Source: Clonostachys chloroleuca (Eukaryota; Ascomycota; Sordariomycetes; Hypocreales; Bionectriaceae). Taken from it: a stretch of DNA of 64,000 nucleotides. The notes beneath the pieces are model-generated. The model saw only the letters and a list, made by a program, of their open reading frames with translations, did not search any database and was not told the origin of the DNA. This document shows, one piece after another, positions 28,343 through 39,809 of the stretch (its first letter is position 1; each line of letters begins with the position of its first letter). Location: contig JBANAY010000003.1 in NCBI GenBank assembly GCA_037952775.1, positions 4,216,001-4,280,000 on the forward strand, read 5' to 3'. A program made the translations under genes and the position numbers.

Positions 28343-28870
28343 CTAAGAAGGGGAAAGCTCTATACCCTCTTGAAGAAATACTGAATTAATCTCGATCTCT
28401 AAGAAAACAGGCTCAGATAAAGGAGTAACTTCTAAGGAAGAAGCTGCCTTATAAGCTACCTCTTCTGCCTCCTTCTTCTTAATATACTCAAGCTCCTTAA
28501 TACTATTAATACTATAAGATACCGCTTGTATTATTTTGTCGAGCTATAATTTCTTTTGTTAATAAAGATATTAAATTTTTATATCTATAAGCTGATACTG
28601 CTCCTCTATAGCCTCGAGCTCAGACTTAAGCTTTCTATACTGATTGGTAATCTGATACAGCTAGCTGGGAGTTAGACCCTGAGTATTATAATAGGCTTGA
28701 TTATTTTTAATATAATAGAAATACTTTAATAAAGAACCCTTGAACCTGAAATATTTATAGCTATATACTTTATAATAGCTGTACTCTGTCTTTATTATAA
28801 AAGGATTAAGTAAGATAGTATTAATTAAAGAATTATACTAAATAGTCTTCTTATAAAGAGATTTCTATAT
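28343..28870 (-). pseudogene. Antisense ORF between pol and 3' LTR of element B
   Basis: On the minus strand a frame of about 170 codons runs from near 28,870 to a TAG at 28,343, interrupted only by RIP-type stops. It encodes a basic N-terminal part (SYYKVYSYKYFRFKGSLLK), a helical segment with heptad character (YRKLKSELEAIEEQYQ) and a Glu/Lys-rich tail (ELEYIKKKEAEEVAYKAASS). It lies wholly inside the element and opposite to gag-pol. Similar coiled-coil fragments are common next to fungal gypsy elements; a function is not known to me. It keeps more CAG and CpA than the neighbouring pol. Confidence 0.6.
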
Positions 28871-28986
28871 ATAGTTAGATATTATTCTAAGAAGTATAAA
28901 GGAATAAACAGGAGGAAGTTAGTATACCTACTAACTAGGCTGCTGAATCTGGTCTTAAGGATATAACTAACGGAGAGGGGATATTA

Positions 28987-29349
28987 TATTATAAATTTAA
29001 CTAATATATACTATTATATATAGACCCTACTTTTTCTTACTAATTATACCTGGATTATTTAGATCTTATAATAATCCTTATAATCCTCGAATCCAGATTA
29101 TTACTAAGTATTAATAATCCCCTAGTATATATATATATTTATTTTACTAGATAGAATACTCTTTTAGATAGTTATTAATAATATTATCTATATATCTATT
29201 ATTACTAGCTCTATAATACTTATATATTAATAGTAACTTATATTATACAGCCTAAGATAACCTGATCGTGCTACTTAGAATAATACTCTGATTAGTCTAA
29301 CCCTGACCTACCCTAGACCCCGTCCAGTGTAAGTTAACCAACCGTTATA
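28987..29349 (+). repeat. 3' LTR of element B
   Basis: 363 bp, matching the 5' LTR base for base in length. Its 5' end is heavily RIPped, but its last ~100 bp keep CpG/TpG/CpA sites (for example CTGATCGTGCTAC and CCGTCCAGTGTAAG) that are mutated in the 5' LTR. It is followed by the TSD TTAAA. Confidence 0.88.
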
Positions 29350-30089
29350 TTAAAGTCTATAAAGAAGAATATAAACTAGAAAAAATACTAAAGAAAGAAG
29401 TTAGAAATAGATAAATATTCTACTTTATCTAATAGAAAGAATATACTAATAATAATAATATCTAGGAACCTACTAAGTATCTAAAGAACTATTAGAAGTT
29501 TATCTAATAGTTCTATTAGTAATATTAAGAAAAAAAAACAGGATTAGAAAAATCAGGAAGGATTAAAGTCTAATTAATAATTCCTATAGTACTAAAGAAC
29601 TATACTATACTAATAGCTTACTATTTCTCTAAAATTACCTCTTCCTAAGTATAAATACTATTCTATTTATTTAAATTATATATCCTATAATAAAATAAAT
29701 ACTAGGATTTCTCCCGAGCTATCTAATACTAGTAATAAAGATAAGAAATCTTTACTAAAACCTCCTAAAGAGCTAGCTTAGATAAAGCTAATTTATTTTC
29801 TAAATACTACTCTTTAGTAACTAAATATTTTACTATATATAAAATCAGTAAGAATTAGAAAGATAAGAAATAAAAATTATATATATTAAGATACTACCTT
29901 AATACTATTATAAGATTAATCTAGTTTTATATACTCTTTATAGTAAGAAGAAGCCTTAATTATATAATATATCTTTTTATACTTAAAATAATTTAAGTAA
30001 GATATAGTTTTAATATCTATTTCTTTAATTAGAGATATAAAATACTTATACTATTATAATTTCTTAGATAAAGATTATAATATAGTTAG

Positions 30090-30278
30090 TATTAGAAGGC
30101 TTTTCTAAAGTATATACTATAGAGTAGATAGGTTAAAAGTAATTAATTAAGTTACTATCCTAGCTATAGAAGTAAACTAGTTATAAATATAGTTCCAGAG
30201 CAGTTTTAATTAAGTAAATTACTCTGCTTCTAGCTTCTAGCTAGTAACTGCTAGTTAGTAGTATTTAGTATACTAATA
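30090..30278 (-). repeat. LTR of copia element C (left copy)
   Basis: 189 bp, TATTAGAAGG...TACTAATA on the plus strand, more RIPped than the right copy. Length is identical to its partner at 39,144-39,332. Confidence 0.8.
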
Positions 30279-31094
30279 TAGGTAGTCTTTTATTTTCTTA
30301 TTCTATATAAATTTTATAATTATAAACCCTTTATAATCTCTATAAATATAAGAAATAAATATATATAATTCTAATTCCTTATATCTTTATTAAAAAGATA
30401 TACTATATATATTAGTCTAGATATATATATATTTTATTATTAGGTTTCCCTACTTATTATTATAATTACCCCTAGTAATAAGTAATTATAAGTATATACC
30501 CTACTTATATTAAACCCTATTCTATACTATTATAATATTCCTCTTTTTCTTTTCTATATAGCTGCCCTAGTATTATATATATACCCTCTATAATAATCCT
30601 TACTACTTTAGATTAGAGTTTTATAGTTAACTATTTTATAGAATAGTTATATTCTAATCCTCTTTTTATATATAGAGATATATATACTCTAGGATATAGT
30701 TTTATAGTTAATCTTAGTAGTATATAGTTAAACTTTTAACTTACTATTTTCTTCTCTATAAGTAGTTACTCTCTCCTTATATATTTTAGAGCTAACTAAA
30801 TATAGAGATATAATACCTTCCTCCTCCCCCTTTTATTTACTTCTTAGAGCTTTTCCTCTAAGCTTATAATACTACCCTGCTATAATATAACCAGGGAAAT
30901 AGCTATTAATTATATATACTTAAGTACTTAGTTTTAGGAACTCTTACTAACAGGCTTATATAATAGTCTAAAGAATATTAAGTATATTAGCCTAATAGTA
31001 AGCTAAGATTAGAAGGATATAAAAAGAGCTTAGGAAGCTTAAGAGATAGAAATATTATATAGTTAAAAAGTACTCTAACTAGGTATAAGTATTA

Positions 31095-31680
31095 GTAATC
31101 TTTCTTTTTCTTACTTTCTTAGCTAATATATTTATTAGTAGTAAGTATTCTAATAAATATATAGTATATATTAAATTACTTATCTTAGAGAAAAGTAATA
31201 GTTATTACTTTAATTATAATAGTAATAGGATATAGTATATATATTATAATAAGAGTAGTAATATTTATATTACTATATCTAAAGTCCTAATACCTTTTAT
31301 ATATAACTTAGTTACTACTTATAAAGCTCTTATTAAGCTTAGTAAACCTACTAGGAAACCTTTCTATAAGTATACTAAGATATACCTTCTAATTATATAT
31401 ACTAGTACTATCTAGAAGATAGCTTATAATCTTACTATAGATAGTACTTTTAATAGTTTAACTATCTATTAGTAATATAGATTAGAACCTAGCTCTAGCT
31501 ATATTTTTAAGAATACTATCTCTAAGGAGGTTAAACCTCTTTTAAAGTACTATACTATTTATTATTAGTCTATAAGGCCTAATAATAATAATAGTACTAT
31601 CTATAGAAGTACTAATAGATCTAATAATAATAATAAATCTAAAGGTAGTTCCTCTAATATCTAATTCTAATATATAGTAA
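31095..31680 (+). pseudogene. RIP-degraded plus-strand frame inside copia C
   Basis: A plus frame of roughly 190 codons runs opposite to the copia pol and lies between pol and the left LTR. It reads fragments such as LILEKSNSYYFNYNSNR and ends in an Asn/Ser-rich tail (RSTNRSNNNNKSKGSSS). Tyr-rich spots may be former Cys/His residues, so a Cys/His-containing domain is possible but not demonstrable. It could be an antisense ORF of the element or an older captured sequence. Confidence 0.35.
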
Positions 31681-31770
31681 TAATAAACTTAAGGATAATT
31701 CCTCTAATATCTAATTCTAACCCCCTAGATACTATTTTCCTATATACTCTAAATCTAAGTAAAAGAGAAG

Positions 31771-31773
<3 letters not shown>

Positions 31774-31798
<25 letters not shown>
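31774..31798 (+). repeat. Poly-A run, 25 bases
   Basis: An uninterrupted run of 25 A follows the plus-strand degraded frame by about 100 bp. It may mark the 3' end of a retroposed transcript or be simple slippage sequence. Confidence 0.7.
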
Positions 31799-31801
<3 letters not shown>

Positions 31802-31949
31802 GATAGCTTAGTTAGTTCAGATAGGTAGATAGATCTAATTATTAGTAAATAGCTTAGATAGATAGAGAAATAGAATAGCCTCTTATAGGAGGCCCCCCTC
31901 TATATATTCTAATTATTTATAATATATTTAAATTCTTAATTTAAAGTAG

Positions 31950-34900
31950 TTTATTATATAGGTTCAGTCTATCTATATTTACTAGGCTATATCTAGTTTA
32001 GGCAGCCTCTTAATATCTCCCTTAATTTAAATTCTTAACTTATTTATTTCTATAAGTTTTAAGAGTACTAAATTAGGCTTCCCTTTTATTAAGATATCTA
32101 TTAAGTTATCCTCTCTATTAATTTATCTTATCTTAGTAATTTTATAGTATTTATATAATTACTATAAGGCTATTATATTAATTATTAGTCTTTTCTCTAT
32201 AGTTATACTAAGCTTAATAAGATATTTATATAGTAAGAGAGAATTTATATAAATTACTAGTAGTATTTCTAGTAGTATTATTTTTAAAATAATTATTTAA
32301 AGGGTACTTATAATTATAATACCTATATTAAATCTAGCTATTATACTATAGACTTCTAATATAAAGCTGCTTCTTATAATATATTTATACTTTATTAATA
32401 ACTAGTATATAATATTCCTAGTTAGTTAGAATATAGGCTTCTAGCTCTTAATTCTTATCTTTATTCTAAGTATAATTATAAAGCTAATTTAGGAGCTTAT
32501 ATCTTTATTATTAATAAGAGATCTATCTATAAAGATATATAGTTTTAGATTATATAGATTAAGTAGTATAAATTTCAGTCTATAGTTATAGTTCTTAATT
32601 TACTATATAAGCCTTTTATTTAACTTCTTAATATTATTTTTTAATAAGTTCTATTATAATTATACTATTATAGATAAATTATATAAAGCTTCTGGTTATA
32701 TAATATTTATAATCTATATACTATATACTCTTTAGGCTTTATAACTCTCTATATCTATAGCTTTCTGGAGTATATTAGCTTAGCCCTTTTAAAGGAACTT
32801 AATTATTATACTATAGAGGGATATCTTTCCTCTATTAAATTTAAGGTCTATTTCCTTAGAAAGCTTAACTCTAGCTTTTACCTTAAACTTAGCCTCTTTT
32901 AACTAATATTCTTCTTCTATAGTAAGTATCTTATTAAATAATCTAAGTATATTATTAGTTTATATTCTAATAATTCTAAAACTAAGTATATTATTTCCTA
33001 TAATTAGAAGGTATAAATTAAAGCTAGAGGTTACTATCTTTATATATATTATAAAGTATTTATAGTATATAGTATATTAATATATACTAGACTTAGTAAT
33101 TCTATATAGTAGCTTTATAATTTTTATAACTATTCCTTATAAGTAGCTTTATTTAAGGTCTTTTAGGAGTATTATATAAATTATATATTATAGTATTAAC
33201 TTAGACTATAGGTAAGCTTATATAATATCTCTACCTATTAGAATATAAGTTCCTACTACTAGTAGTAATAGTATTAGTATAAGGATAAGCTATTAGCTAT
33301 AGTATTAGATTATTAGTAACTATATAAGAATTATCTCCTTACTAGTATTATTATATCCTTATATAACTAGATAGGATTTCTTATATAGATATATATTCTA
33401 TCCTTTTACCTTATTAATAATATATACTTTAAATAATTAACTGCTTTTAATATTATAATTAAACTATATAAACTTAAATATACCTACTTTAATAAGTTAG
33501 TTAATTTTAGCTATTATAGAGGCTTTAAATAGAATACCTAGGGTTATAATAACTCCTTCCTTTTAAAGTTTTTTAGCTAGCTTAAGAGTATCTTACTCCT
33601 TATATATTATATAGTTAGTATATAGTTTAACTAGTTATACTATATATTATATATATACTTTTAGTTTATTCTTTAAGCCTATTAGTTATCCCCTTCTTTA
33701 TAGTAGTTTACTTATTATAAGTAGTAAAAGGTCTTTTAAATATATTACTAGGCTAGTACTCTCTTAAGCTGGATTTTTAGTCTATTTATCTCTATAGTAT
33801 AGCTTTATATATATAGACTAAAAGATCTTTAGTTTATTCTGTATTTTAATTATAATATTATAGGAGTTATTTAATAAAAGTCTATATAGTTTAAACTACC
33901 CCTTATTCTCTCTTTATACTATAATCTTACTTAGGAGTAGGAGTTTAAGAAGTTCTATTAGATTAGGGCTATTATATATAGCTAGTATAAGTATAGTTCT
34001 CTCTTTAATATATAGTTCCTTTAAGGCTTTTATTATAAGGTTAACTATTTATACTCTTTAAACTATAGATTATAATAGGGGAGAGGATATAATAACTCTT
34101 AGATATACTCTAAATATAAGGAGTATTAGTATAAGGCTATTAGGCCCTACTATATTATTAACTGCTTTAACTACTATCTATAATATTAATTCCTTTAAGA
34201 TTATCTCCTTAAGTTCTTTATATAAGATATTAAATATATATTATAGTAGTCTATAATATCTCTTAATCTTACTAATTAACTAATAGATCTTAATTAGTAT
34301 TTACTTATACTTAGAACTAATAATTCTTATATTTATATAAAATTAGTTACTTATAAATTAAGTTCCTATATTATATATAATATAGTCTAGTAGTTCTAGA
34401 TATATATCTAGCTAGATTCTCTTTAATACTTCCTATATAGTATCTACTAAAATATCTATAAGAAAGATTATATTTTAAAATATAGTTACTATATAGATAA
34501 TATATAAAACTAGTTCTTAATCTAGCAGATATATAATATTAATTATAATCTTATAGTTAAAGTTAAGATTATCTTATAATCTGAATTTAAAGTATTTCAG
34601 AGCTAGGCTATAAGCCTAGTATTAGTAATAAAAGTATTTAATCTTTTTTATTACTTCTCTATTTATATTCTTATAGCTTACTCTTTCTAAGAGCCTATAT
34701 AGCCTTTCTACTAATAGGTAATTAAAATAGTAATAGAATTATCTTAGCTCTAGTTTTATTAAATAGGCTATATTAACTATTAGTATATATTTAGAAAAGA
34801 ACTATATATAGCTCTATTTCTTTATAGTTAGAGTAGAAAGACTATCTATAGTTCTAACTACTTTATTAATTATATTCCTAAACTTAATATTCAGATAGTC

Positions 34901-36970
34901 TATATCTTAAAGATATATTAGGAAAGAGGTCTCTAAGTTTATTATATAAAATATAATAGATCTAAATAAAGTTTATAACTTTATTATACTAAGTAACTCT
35001 ATAAGCTCTTTTTTAAACTTAATACTCTTTATATTAGCTATAGTATTTAGTTTAATTAATAAATTAATTTATTTAAGTACTTTAAATTATAGTTTACTTA
35101 TAGTTAAAATTAATAAGGTATCTATATCTAGTATAATCCCCTGGAATTATATTATATATCTTTCCTTAATAATAAATTATAAGGGGTTTTATAGCTTTCT
35201 CTTAATCTTCTCTCCAGAGAGTAAGTACTAGAATATCTTATTAAGCAGATATTATATTATTAGTTATTTATTACTACTTATATATTAGTCTTCCTTATCT
35301 AGGTTATTATAGTTATTAGGGTCTCTATAGTCTGCTATTTTAGACTAGTTATTAACCCCTTCTTAATCTTAAATCTACTATTTGAATTCTTCTAGTATAT
35401 TATCTTCTTCTATTTTCTCTTCTGTTTTAAAGAACTTAATTATAAATTAGTAGTATAGTTCAGATCTCTTCTACAGATAGTTTATAGATTAATAACTAGG
35501 CTTATTATAAATAAAGTAGTACTCTCTCTAGCTATTCCTCTATAGTTCTTAGTTCTAGCTAGTAAAGCTTCTATTAAATAGTCTATCCTATATATTTTAA
35601 GTATAATAGAACTATTATTATATTCTATTTAGTAGCTTCTAGATATATTAATATTACTAATTAATAAAATATATATTTCTTATTATATTCTAGGCTACTA
35701 AGATTATTAGGCTTTATTCTAGCTATCTTAATAGGTTTATTTCTAATACTAATATAAGATATTATATTAAGGCTTTAGTATTTATATACTTTCTTTAGAG
35801 TACTATTTCTAGTTCCTTTAAACCTCTATATACTTTTACTACTATAGCTTATAGATTATTATTCCCTGTATAAGTATCTCTAAGTACTTTCTATACTCTT
35901 ATTAGAGTAGTAAAAACCTTTTATAGTATCTAGTATATTATAAGGTCCTTATATTCTCTATTTACCTATATTAAAATAATACTAGTTTAAGTCTAGTTAT
36001 AATAATACTACTATTTATTAATAGTATTATTAAAGTATTACTTTAGTTTAAGATATACCTCTCTAAAGGTATATTCTTTTTTAATATATTAGAACTAGAA
36101 ATCCTATATATTCTCTTTAAGGATTTAAAAGAGAATAATTTTAAATCTATTTAGCTATATATTATAGGATTTATAAGTATTTAGTATTATCCTGATTTTA
36201 GTATTAAGTATATTATATAGTTCCCTGCTGAATAAGTACTCTTTTATATTATATAGCTTCTGGAAGGCTATAAGTTCTTATATAGCTACTATACCTATTC
36301 TGAGGCTTTACTTAGGTAGGAGGTTATAGTATAGGTTATATAACTTATATATATAGCTTTCTGGTTCTTATCTTAGAACTAGATTCCTAGGAGATATAAG
36401 TACTTATTAGATTAACTTCTTATTCCTCTTAGGTATTTCTATCTTATCTATCTTAATTATATAAGTTATACTTCTTTCTTAGGGTATTTATAGTATTAGT
36501 ACTATATATCCTTAAGACTTCCTATATTACTCCTATAATTAGAATACTTAGAAGTTTAGATTAAAGGTATTTATAAGGAACTATTAATTATTTAGCTATT
36601 CTAGTAAGTTCTCTAATTTCTATATATTATTAAGAGCTACTTCAGATATATTATTTATAGAGCTAATATATATACTACTATATTATAGAATATATTTTAA
36701 CTCCTTAGTAATACTATTATTTAGAAGTATAAACTTTTCTATTAATTAGTCCCTGAAGTTATATATAAACTTACTTAGTAAGTTATTACTATATAGCCTA
36801 GTATATTTATAGTAGTATATATAATATACTATATATATATTAGTAAGTTCTTAGGTAGTTATCTAGACTACTAAGATTAGATAGTTTATCTAGTTAATAT
36901 TATTTATATAGACTTTTATTAGTCTAATTATATTAAAAATCTTTTCTACTTTATTATAATTAAAGGGGGT
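31950..36970 (-). pseudogene. RIP-inactivated Ty1/copia polyprotein of element C
   Basis: The minus strand reads copia-type blocks in the expected order from right to left. Near 34,060-34,190 is the block following integrase (NIVGPNSLILILLIFRVYLR, compare the fungal copia motif NDTAGPxGLVPTLLVFG). RT-type sequence follows (about 32,900-34,600). Near 32,060-32,200 is the C-terminal RNase H end (EKRLIINIAL, then REDNLIDILIKGKPN, compare DNPADAMTK). TAA/TAG replace most Gln/Trp codons. Integrase is presumably at 34.2-36.5 kb, but I did not trace its catalytic residues. Confidence 0.7.
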
Positions 36971-37140
36971 TAGTATAGGTATAGTTTATACTAGTAGTAC
37001 TATTATACTTACTTAGGAGGTAGGTTCTAAAGTATATATATATTTTTATAATAGGGGAGTATAGGGTTTTACTCTTATTTAAAGGACTAGGGTCTCTGTT
37101 TAGGAGGATTCTAATAGGTTATAGGAAATAGAGTAGTAGT

Positions 37141-38754
37141 TATTGAAATTACAGTGGCCTATAAGGTGTATTAGGCCTTGAGACCGCTATAACTAGCAGC
37201 AGCGGAAAATTTAGCTTCTAACTTATAGTGAACACTCCTCTATAACTTAGTTAAATTTTATACTAGAAAGTCGGTTTATAGTGTATTTTATAGCGCAAAA
37301 GAATCTTATTTTGGTGAGAGGAACCGGAAAAATATACTAATTTCTCTTATAGGCCTACTGACTAAAAACTACTCTAAAACCCGCTATAGCAGCTTCCCGG
37401 GCTACTTTTGATTTTCCGCAAAATTTATTACTATAGGAAATCTAAAAAATCAACTCATAACCACCAAACCATAAGACGGATATATATAACCTTTTTAAGA
37501 CCTACTTTTATCTGAAAGAGCTAGTTAAGCTGATTAGTTAAGTATAGATATTAGATATCTTATCTTTAAAGCTGAAGGAGATATCTAAGATCTAAGATCT
37601 AATCTAGGGTAGGTTGGTTATAGGGTAGCTTAGGTATAGGTTAGGCTACTAGAAGTTTTTGAAAGGTTAAGGTCTCCAGTATAGGGTAGACCAGCTGTAG
37701 GGTAAGCTAGGTCTAGGGTGGATAAAGCCTATAGGGTAGGCTCTGAAATACTAGAGAAGGATCGTTTGAAAAGACGTAGTAGAAGGTGCAGGCTCTATAA
37801 GAGAAAATAAAGCTCTATCAGCTACAGGGTAGCTAAGAAAGATAGACTGTAGGGTAGATAAAGAGTGTATTAGTGACTTATAGAATCTCTATCTAGCAGG
37901 GAGGAAGCCCTGTACTTATAGGTATTTCCAGGCCGTAAGGGCCCTGAAGATAACACGTTGCCTTCTGTAATACGGGCTCGTAACCGCTATAAGGTTCTCG
38001 TACAGAGGGATACGAGACCGCTAATGCAGATGCTACAGCGGACACGAAGTCCGCTTAATACAGCTGCTATAGTGGTTACGAGGTTCACTAAACTAAGTGC
38101 TAAGGTTCTCGTACGGCGGATACGAGGTCCGCTAATGCAAGCGCTGCAGCGGACACGAAGTCCGCTAATGCAGCTGCTTCAGTGCAATACGGGATCGCTA
38201 GCACGGACGCCACAGCGGCCGTTACAGCGGTTGTGACCGCTAACGCAATTGCCCCAACGGGCAGCCACAGTAGGTTAGGCCAGTGGCTTCAGAGGGCTCC
38301 CAGCTTTAGAGAGCCCTAAGTTAGTTATTTCATTCCCCCTTACCCTATACTAATTATATATCATTTGATCAATTAATATAGGGTAATCTTGATCTACCCT
38401 ATAGTCTATAGGGTAAATCTCAACAGAAGTTACTCAGATTTTTCCTGAATTTTCTAGACCCTTATTTAGGCTAATATAGCCTAATAACCTATAAATAACG
38501 CTGCTGACGCTCCTAGCCCTAAAGAGGAACTGGAGCCCGCTAAGCCGTAGCGGTTATAGCGGCCTGTAGCCACTGACCCACAGTAGCTGCAACCGCTATT
38601 AGCTAGTTGTTACAGGGGATAGCAATCGCTAACAGTTAGTAGCCGCGATCACTAACAGTCAGTAGCTACAATCGCTAACAGTTAGTGGTTGCAACCGCTA
38701 ACTTATAGCGATACGGTCACTAACTTATAGTAGCTATAGTCTCTCAATTCAACA
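37141..38754 (+). mobile_element. LTR-like element Y, copy Y1, nested in copia C
   Basis: Bounded by TATTGAAATT (from TGTTGAA..) and CAATTCAACA, and flanked by identical 5-bp sequences GTAGT (37,136-37,140 and 38,755-38,759). TG..CA ends with short inverted termini and a 5-bp TSD fit a solo LTR or a terminal-repeat miniature element, about 840 bp once the internal X2 insertion is removed. It is only lightly RIPped. Its right part (38,500-38,755) is full of short palindromes built from CCGCTA/TAGCGG, for example GGTTGCAACC and GCGATCGC. No protein is encoded. Confidence 0.7.
37658..38424 (+). mobile_element. Small non-autonomous element X, copy X2, nested in Y1
   Basis: 767 bp flanked by AGAAGTT on both sides (37,651-37,657 and 38,425-38,431). 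The outer arms match X1 in reverse orientation. The core (37,920-38,280) is GC-rich, nearly free of RIP, and made of imperfect tandem/inverted units such as GCGGACACGAAGTCCGCTAA and ACGAGGTCCGCTAATGCA. A 92-codon plus frame over this core (37,958-38,236) is repetitive (PLMQ.LQRTRSPL) and reflects the DNA repeats rather than a gene. Confidence 0.75.
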
Positions 38755-39143
38755 GTAGTAAGGGAAAAGTATAAGGGATTATCTTATTTCCTTCTGGAGT
38801 TAGGAAAGGGAGAGTATCCTATAAGGGCAAACTCTTAAGATTAAGTAATTAGGGAAAAAAGTAATCTTATTAATTACTCCTATCTATATTAACAGGGAGA
38901 TATATATAATATAATACTCTTTAGAGGTATTTCTAGTACTAATAATATTATTAGAGGAATAAGTAATCTCTAAAGTAACTATTTAGAATATATAAAAGAT
39001 AATAGTATTATTATATTATATATTATATATAGTTCTATAGTATAGGACTAGTACTTATAGGAGAACTATACTTCCCTAAGTACTTAAGAAATCCTATCTC
39101 TTCTTCTTTACTAATCTATAGCTACTATATAACTACTAATCAG

Positions 39144-39332
39144 TATTAGAAGGCTTTTCTAAAGTATATACTATAGAGTAGATAGGTTAAAAGTAATTGA
39201 TTGAGTTACTATCCTAGCTACAGAAGTAAACCAGTTATAAATATAGCTCCAGAGTAATCCTAACTAAGCGAACTACTCTGCTTCTAGCTTCCAGCTAGTA
39301 ACTGCTAGTCAGTAGTATTTAGTATACCAACA
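39144..39332 (-). repeat. LTR of copia element C (right copy)
   Basis: 189 bp, ending AGTATACCAACA on the plus strand, that is TGTTGGTATAC as the element's own 5' start. Less mutated than the left copy. Confidence 0.8.
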
Positions 39333-39432
39333 GTTAGTAATATATAGAATAATTAAGGATAAAGAAATTATATACTAGTTATTAGCTATAAAAACTAGTC
39401 TTAAGGATAAAACTAATAGGGAGGGAGTAATA

Positions 39433-39809
39433 TATTATAAATAAAGTATATACCTACTATATTATATAGTAAACTCTATCTTTTTTACTAATAAGAAATA
39501 AATTATTTTAGATTATTAGTAAGTCTAAATAATTCTCAGCTAAACTTACTCTGAATTACTAATAAGCTATTATAAGCCCCTAGTATATATATATATTTAT
39601 TTTACTAGATAAGAATACTCTTTTAGATAGTTATTAATAATATTATCTATATATCTATTATTACTAGCTCTATAATACTTATATATTAATAGTAATTTAT
39701 ATTATATAGCCTAAGATAACCTGATTATACTACTCAGAATAATACTCTAATTAGTTTAATCCCGACCTACCCTAGACCCCTGTCCAGTATAAGTTATCTA
39801 ACTATTATA
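39433..39809 (+). repeat. 3' LTR of gypsy element A
   Basis: 377 bp, related to the LTRs of B over its last ~230 bp (shared run CTAGTATATATATATATTTA and the TACTCTTTTAGATAG segment) but different near the start. A purine-rich tract (AATAGGGAGGGAG) precedes it, and the 25 bp before that match the same position in B (CTTAAGGATA[T/A]AACTAA). Confidence 0.75.

Larger units (their letters stand above)
21924..29349 (+). mobile_element. Full-length Ty3/gypsy chromovirus B nested in A
   Basis: A 7,426-bp LTR retrotransposon with equal 363-bp LTRs, a 5-bp TSD (TTAAA), a purine-rich tract (CGGAGAGGGG at 28,971-28,980) just before the 3' LTR, gag, protease, RT, RNase H, integrase and a C-terminal chromodomain in canonical gypsy order. 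Structurally it is complete; coding capacity is destroyed by RIP stops throughout. An additional antisense frame lies between the chromodomain and the 3' LTR. Confidence 0.9.
30090..39332 (-). mobile_element. Ty1/copia element C nested in gypsy A
   Basis: Two 189-bp direct repeats (30,090-30,278 and 39,144-39,332) with TG..CA-type ends bound 9.2 kb and are flanked outside by the same 5-bp sequence GTTAG (30,085-30,089 and 39,333-39,337). The internal region carries a minus-strand copia polyprotein remnant, so the element's own 5' LTR is the right-hand one. A purine-rich tract on the minus strand next to the left LTR (AAGAAAATAAAAGA) fits a polypurine tract. The length includes the Y1/X2 insertion (about 1.6 kb) and about 1.7 kb between pol and the left LTR that is not typical copia sequence. 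Confidence 0.8.
18412..39809 (+). mobile_element. Ty3/gypsy chromovirus A (host of the nest), 5' end lost in gap
   Basis: Element A is present as 18,412-21,923, 29,350-30,089 and 39,333-39,809, separated by insertions B and C and also carrying X1. The first part aligns with element B from 25,381 onward (RT, RNase H, integrase). The second part resumes exactly where B interrupts the chromodomain-proximal region. The third part contains a purine-rich tract and the 3' LTR. A is more heavily RIPped than B, so it is older or was exposed to more RIP cycles. Its 3' LTR (377 bp) and its region downstream of pol differ from B, indicating a related but separate subfamily. Confidence 0.75.

Noticed and set aside
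37958..38236. 92-codon plus-strand ORF in the GC-rich island
   Set aside because: It lies within tandem/inverted DNA repeats of element X2, its protein is itself repetitive, and the homologous part of X1 has no frame.
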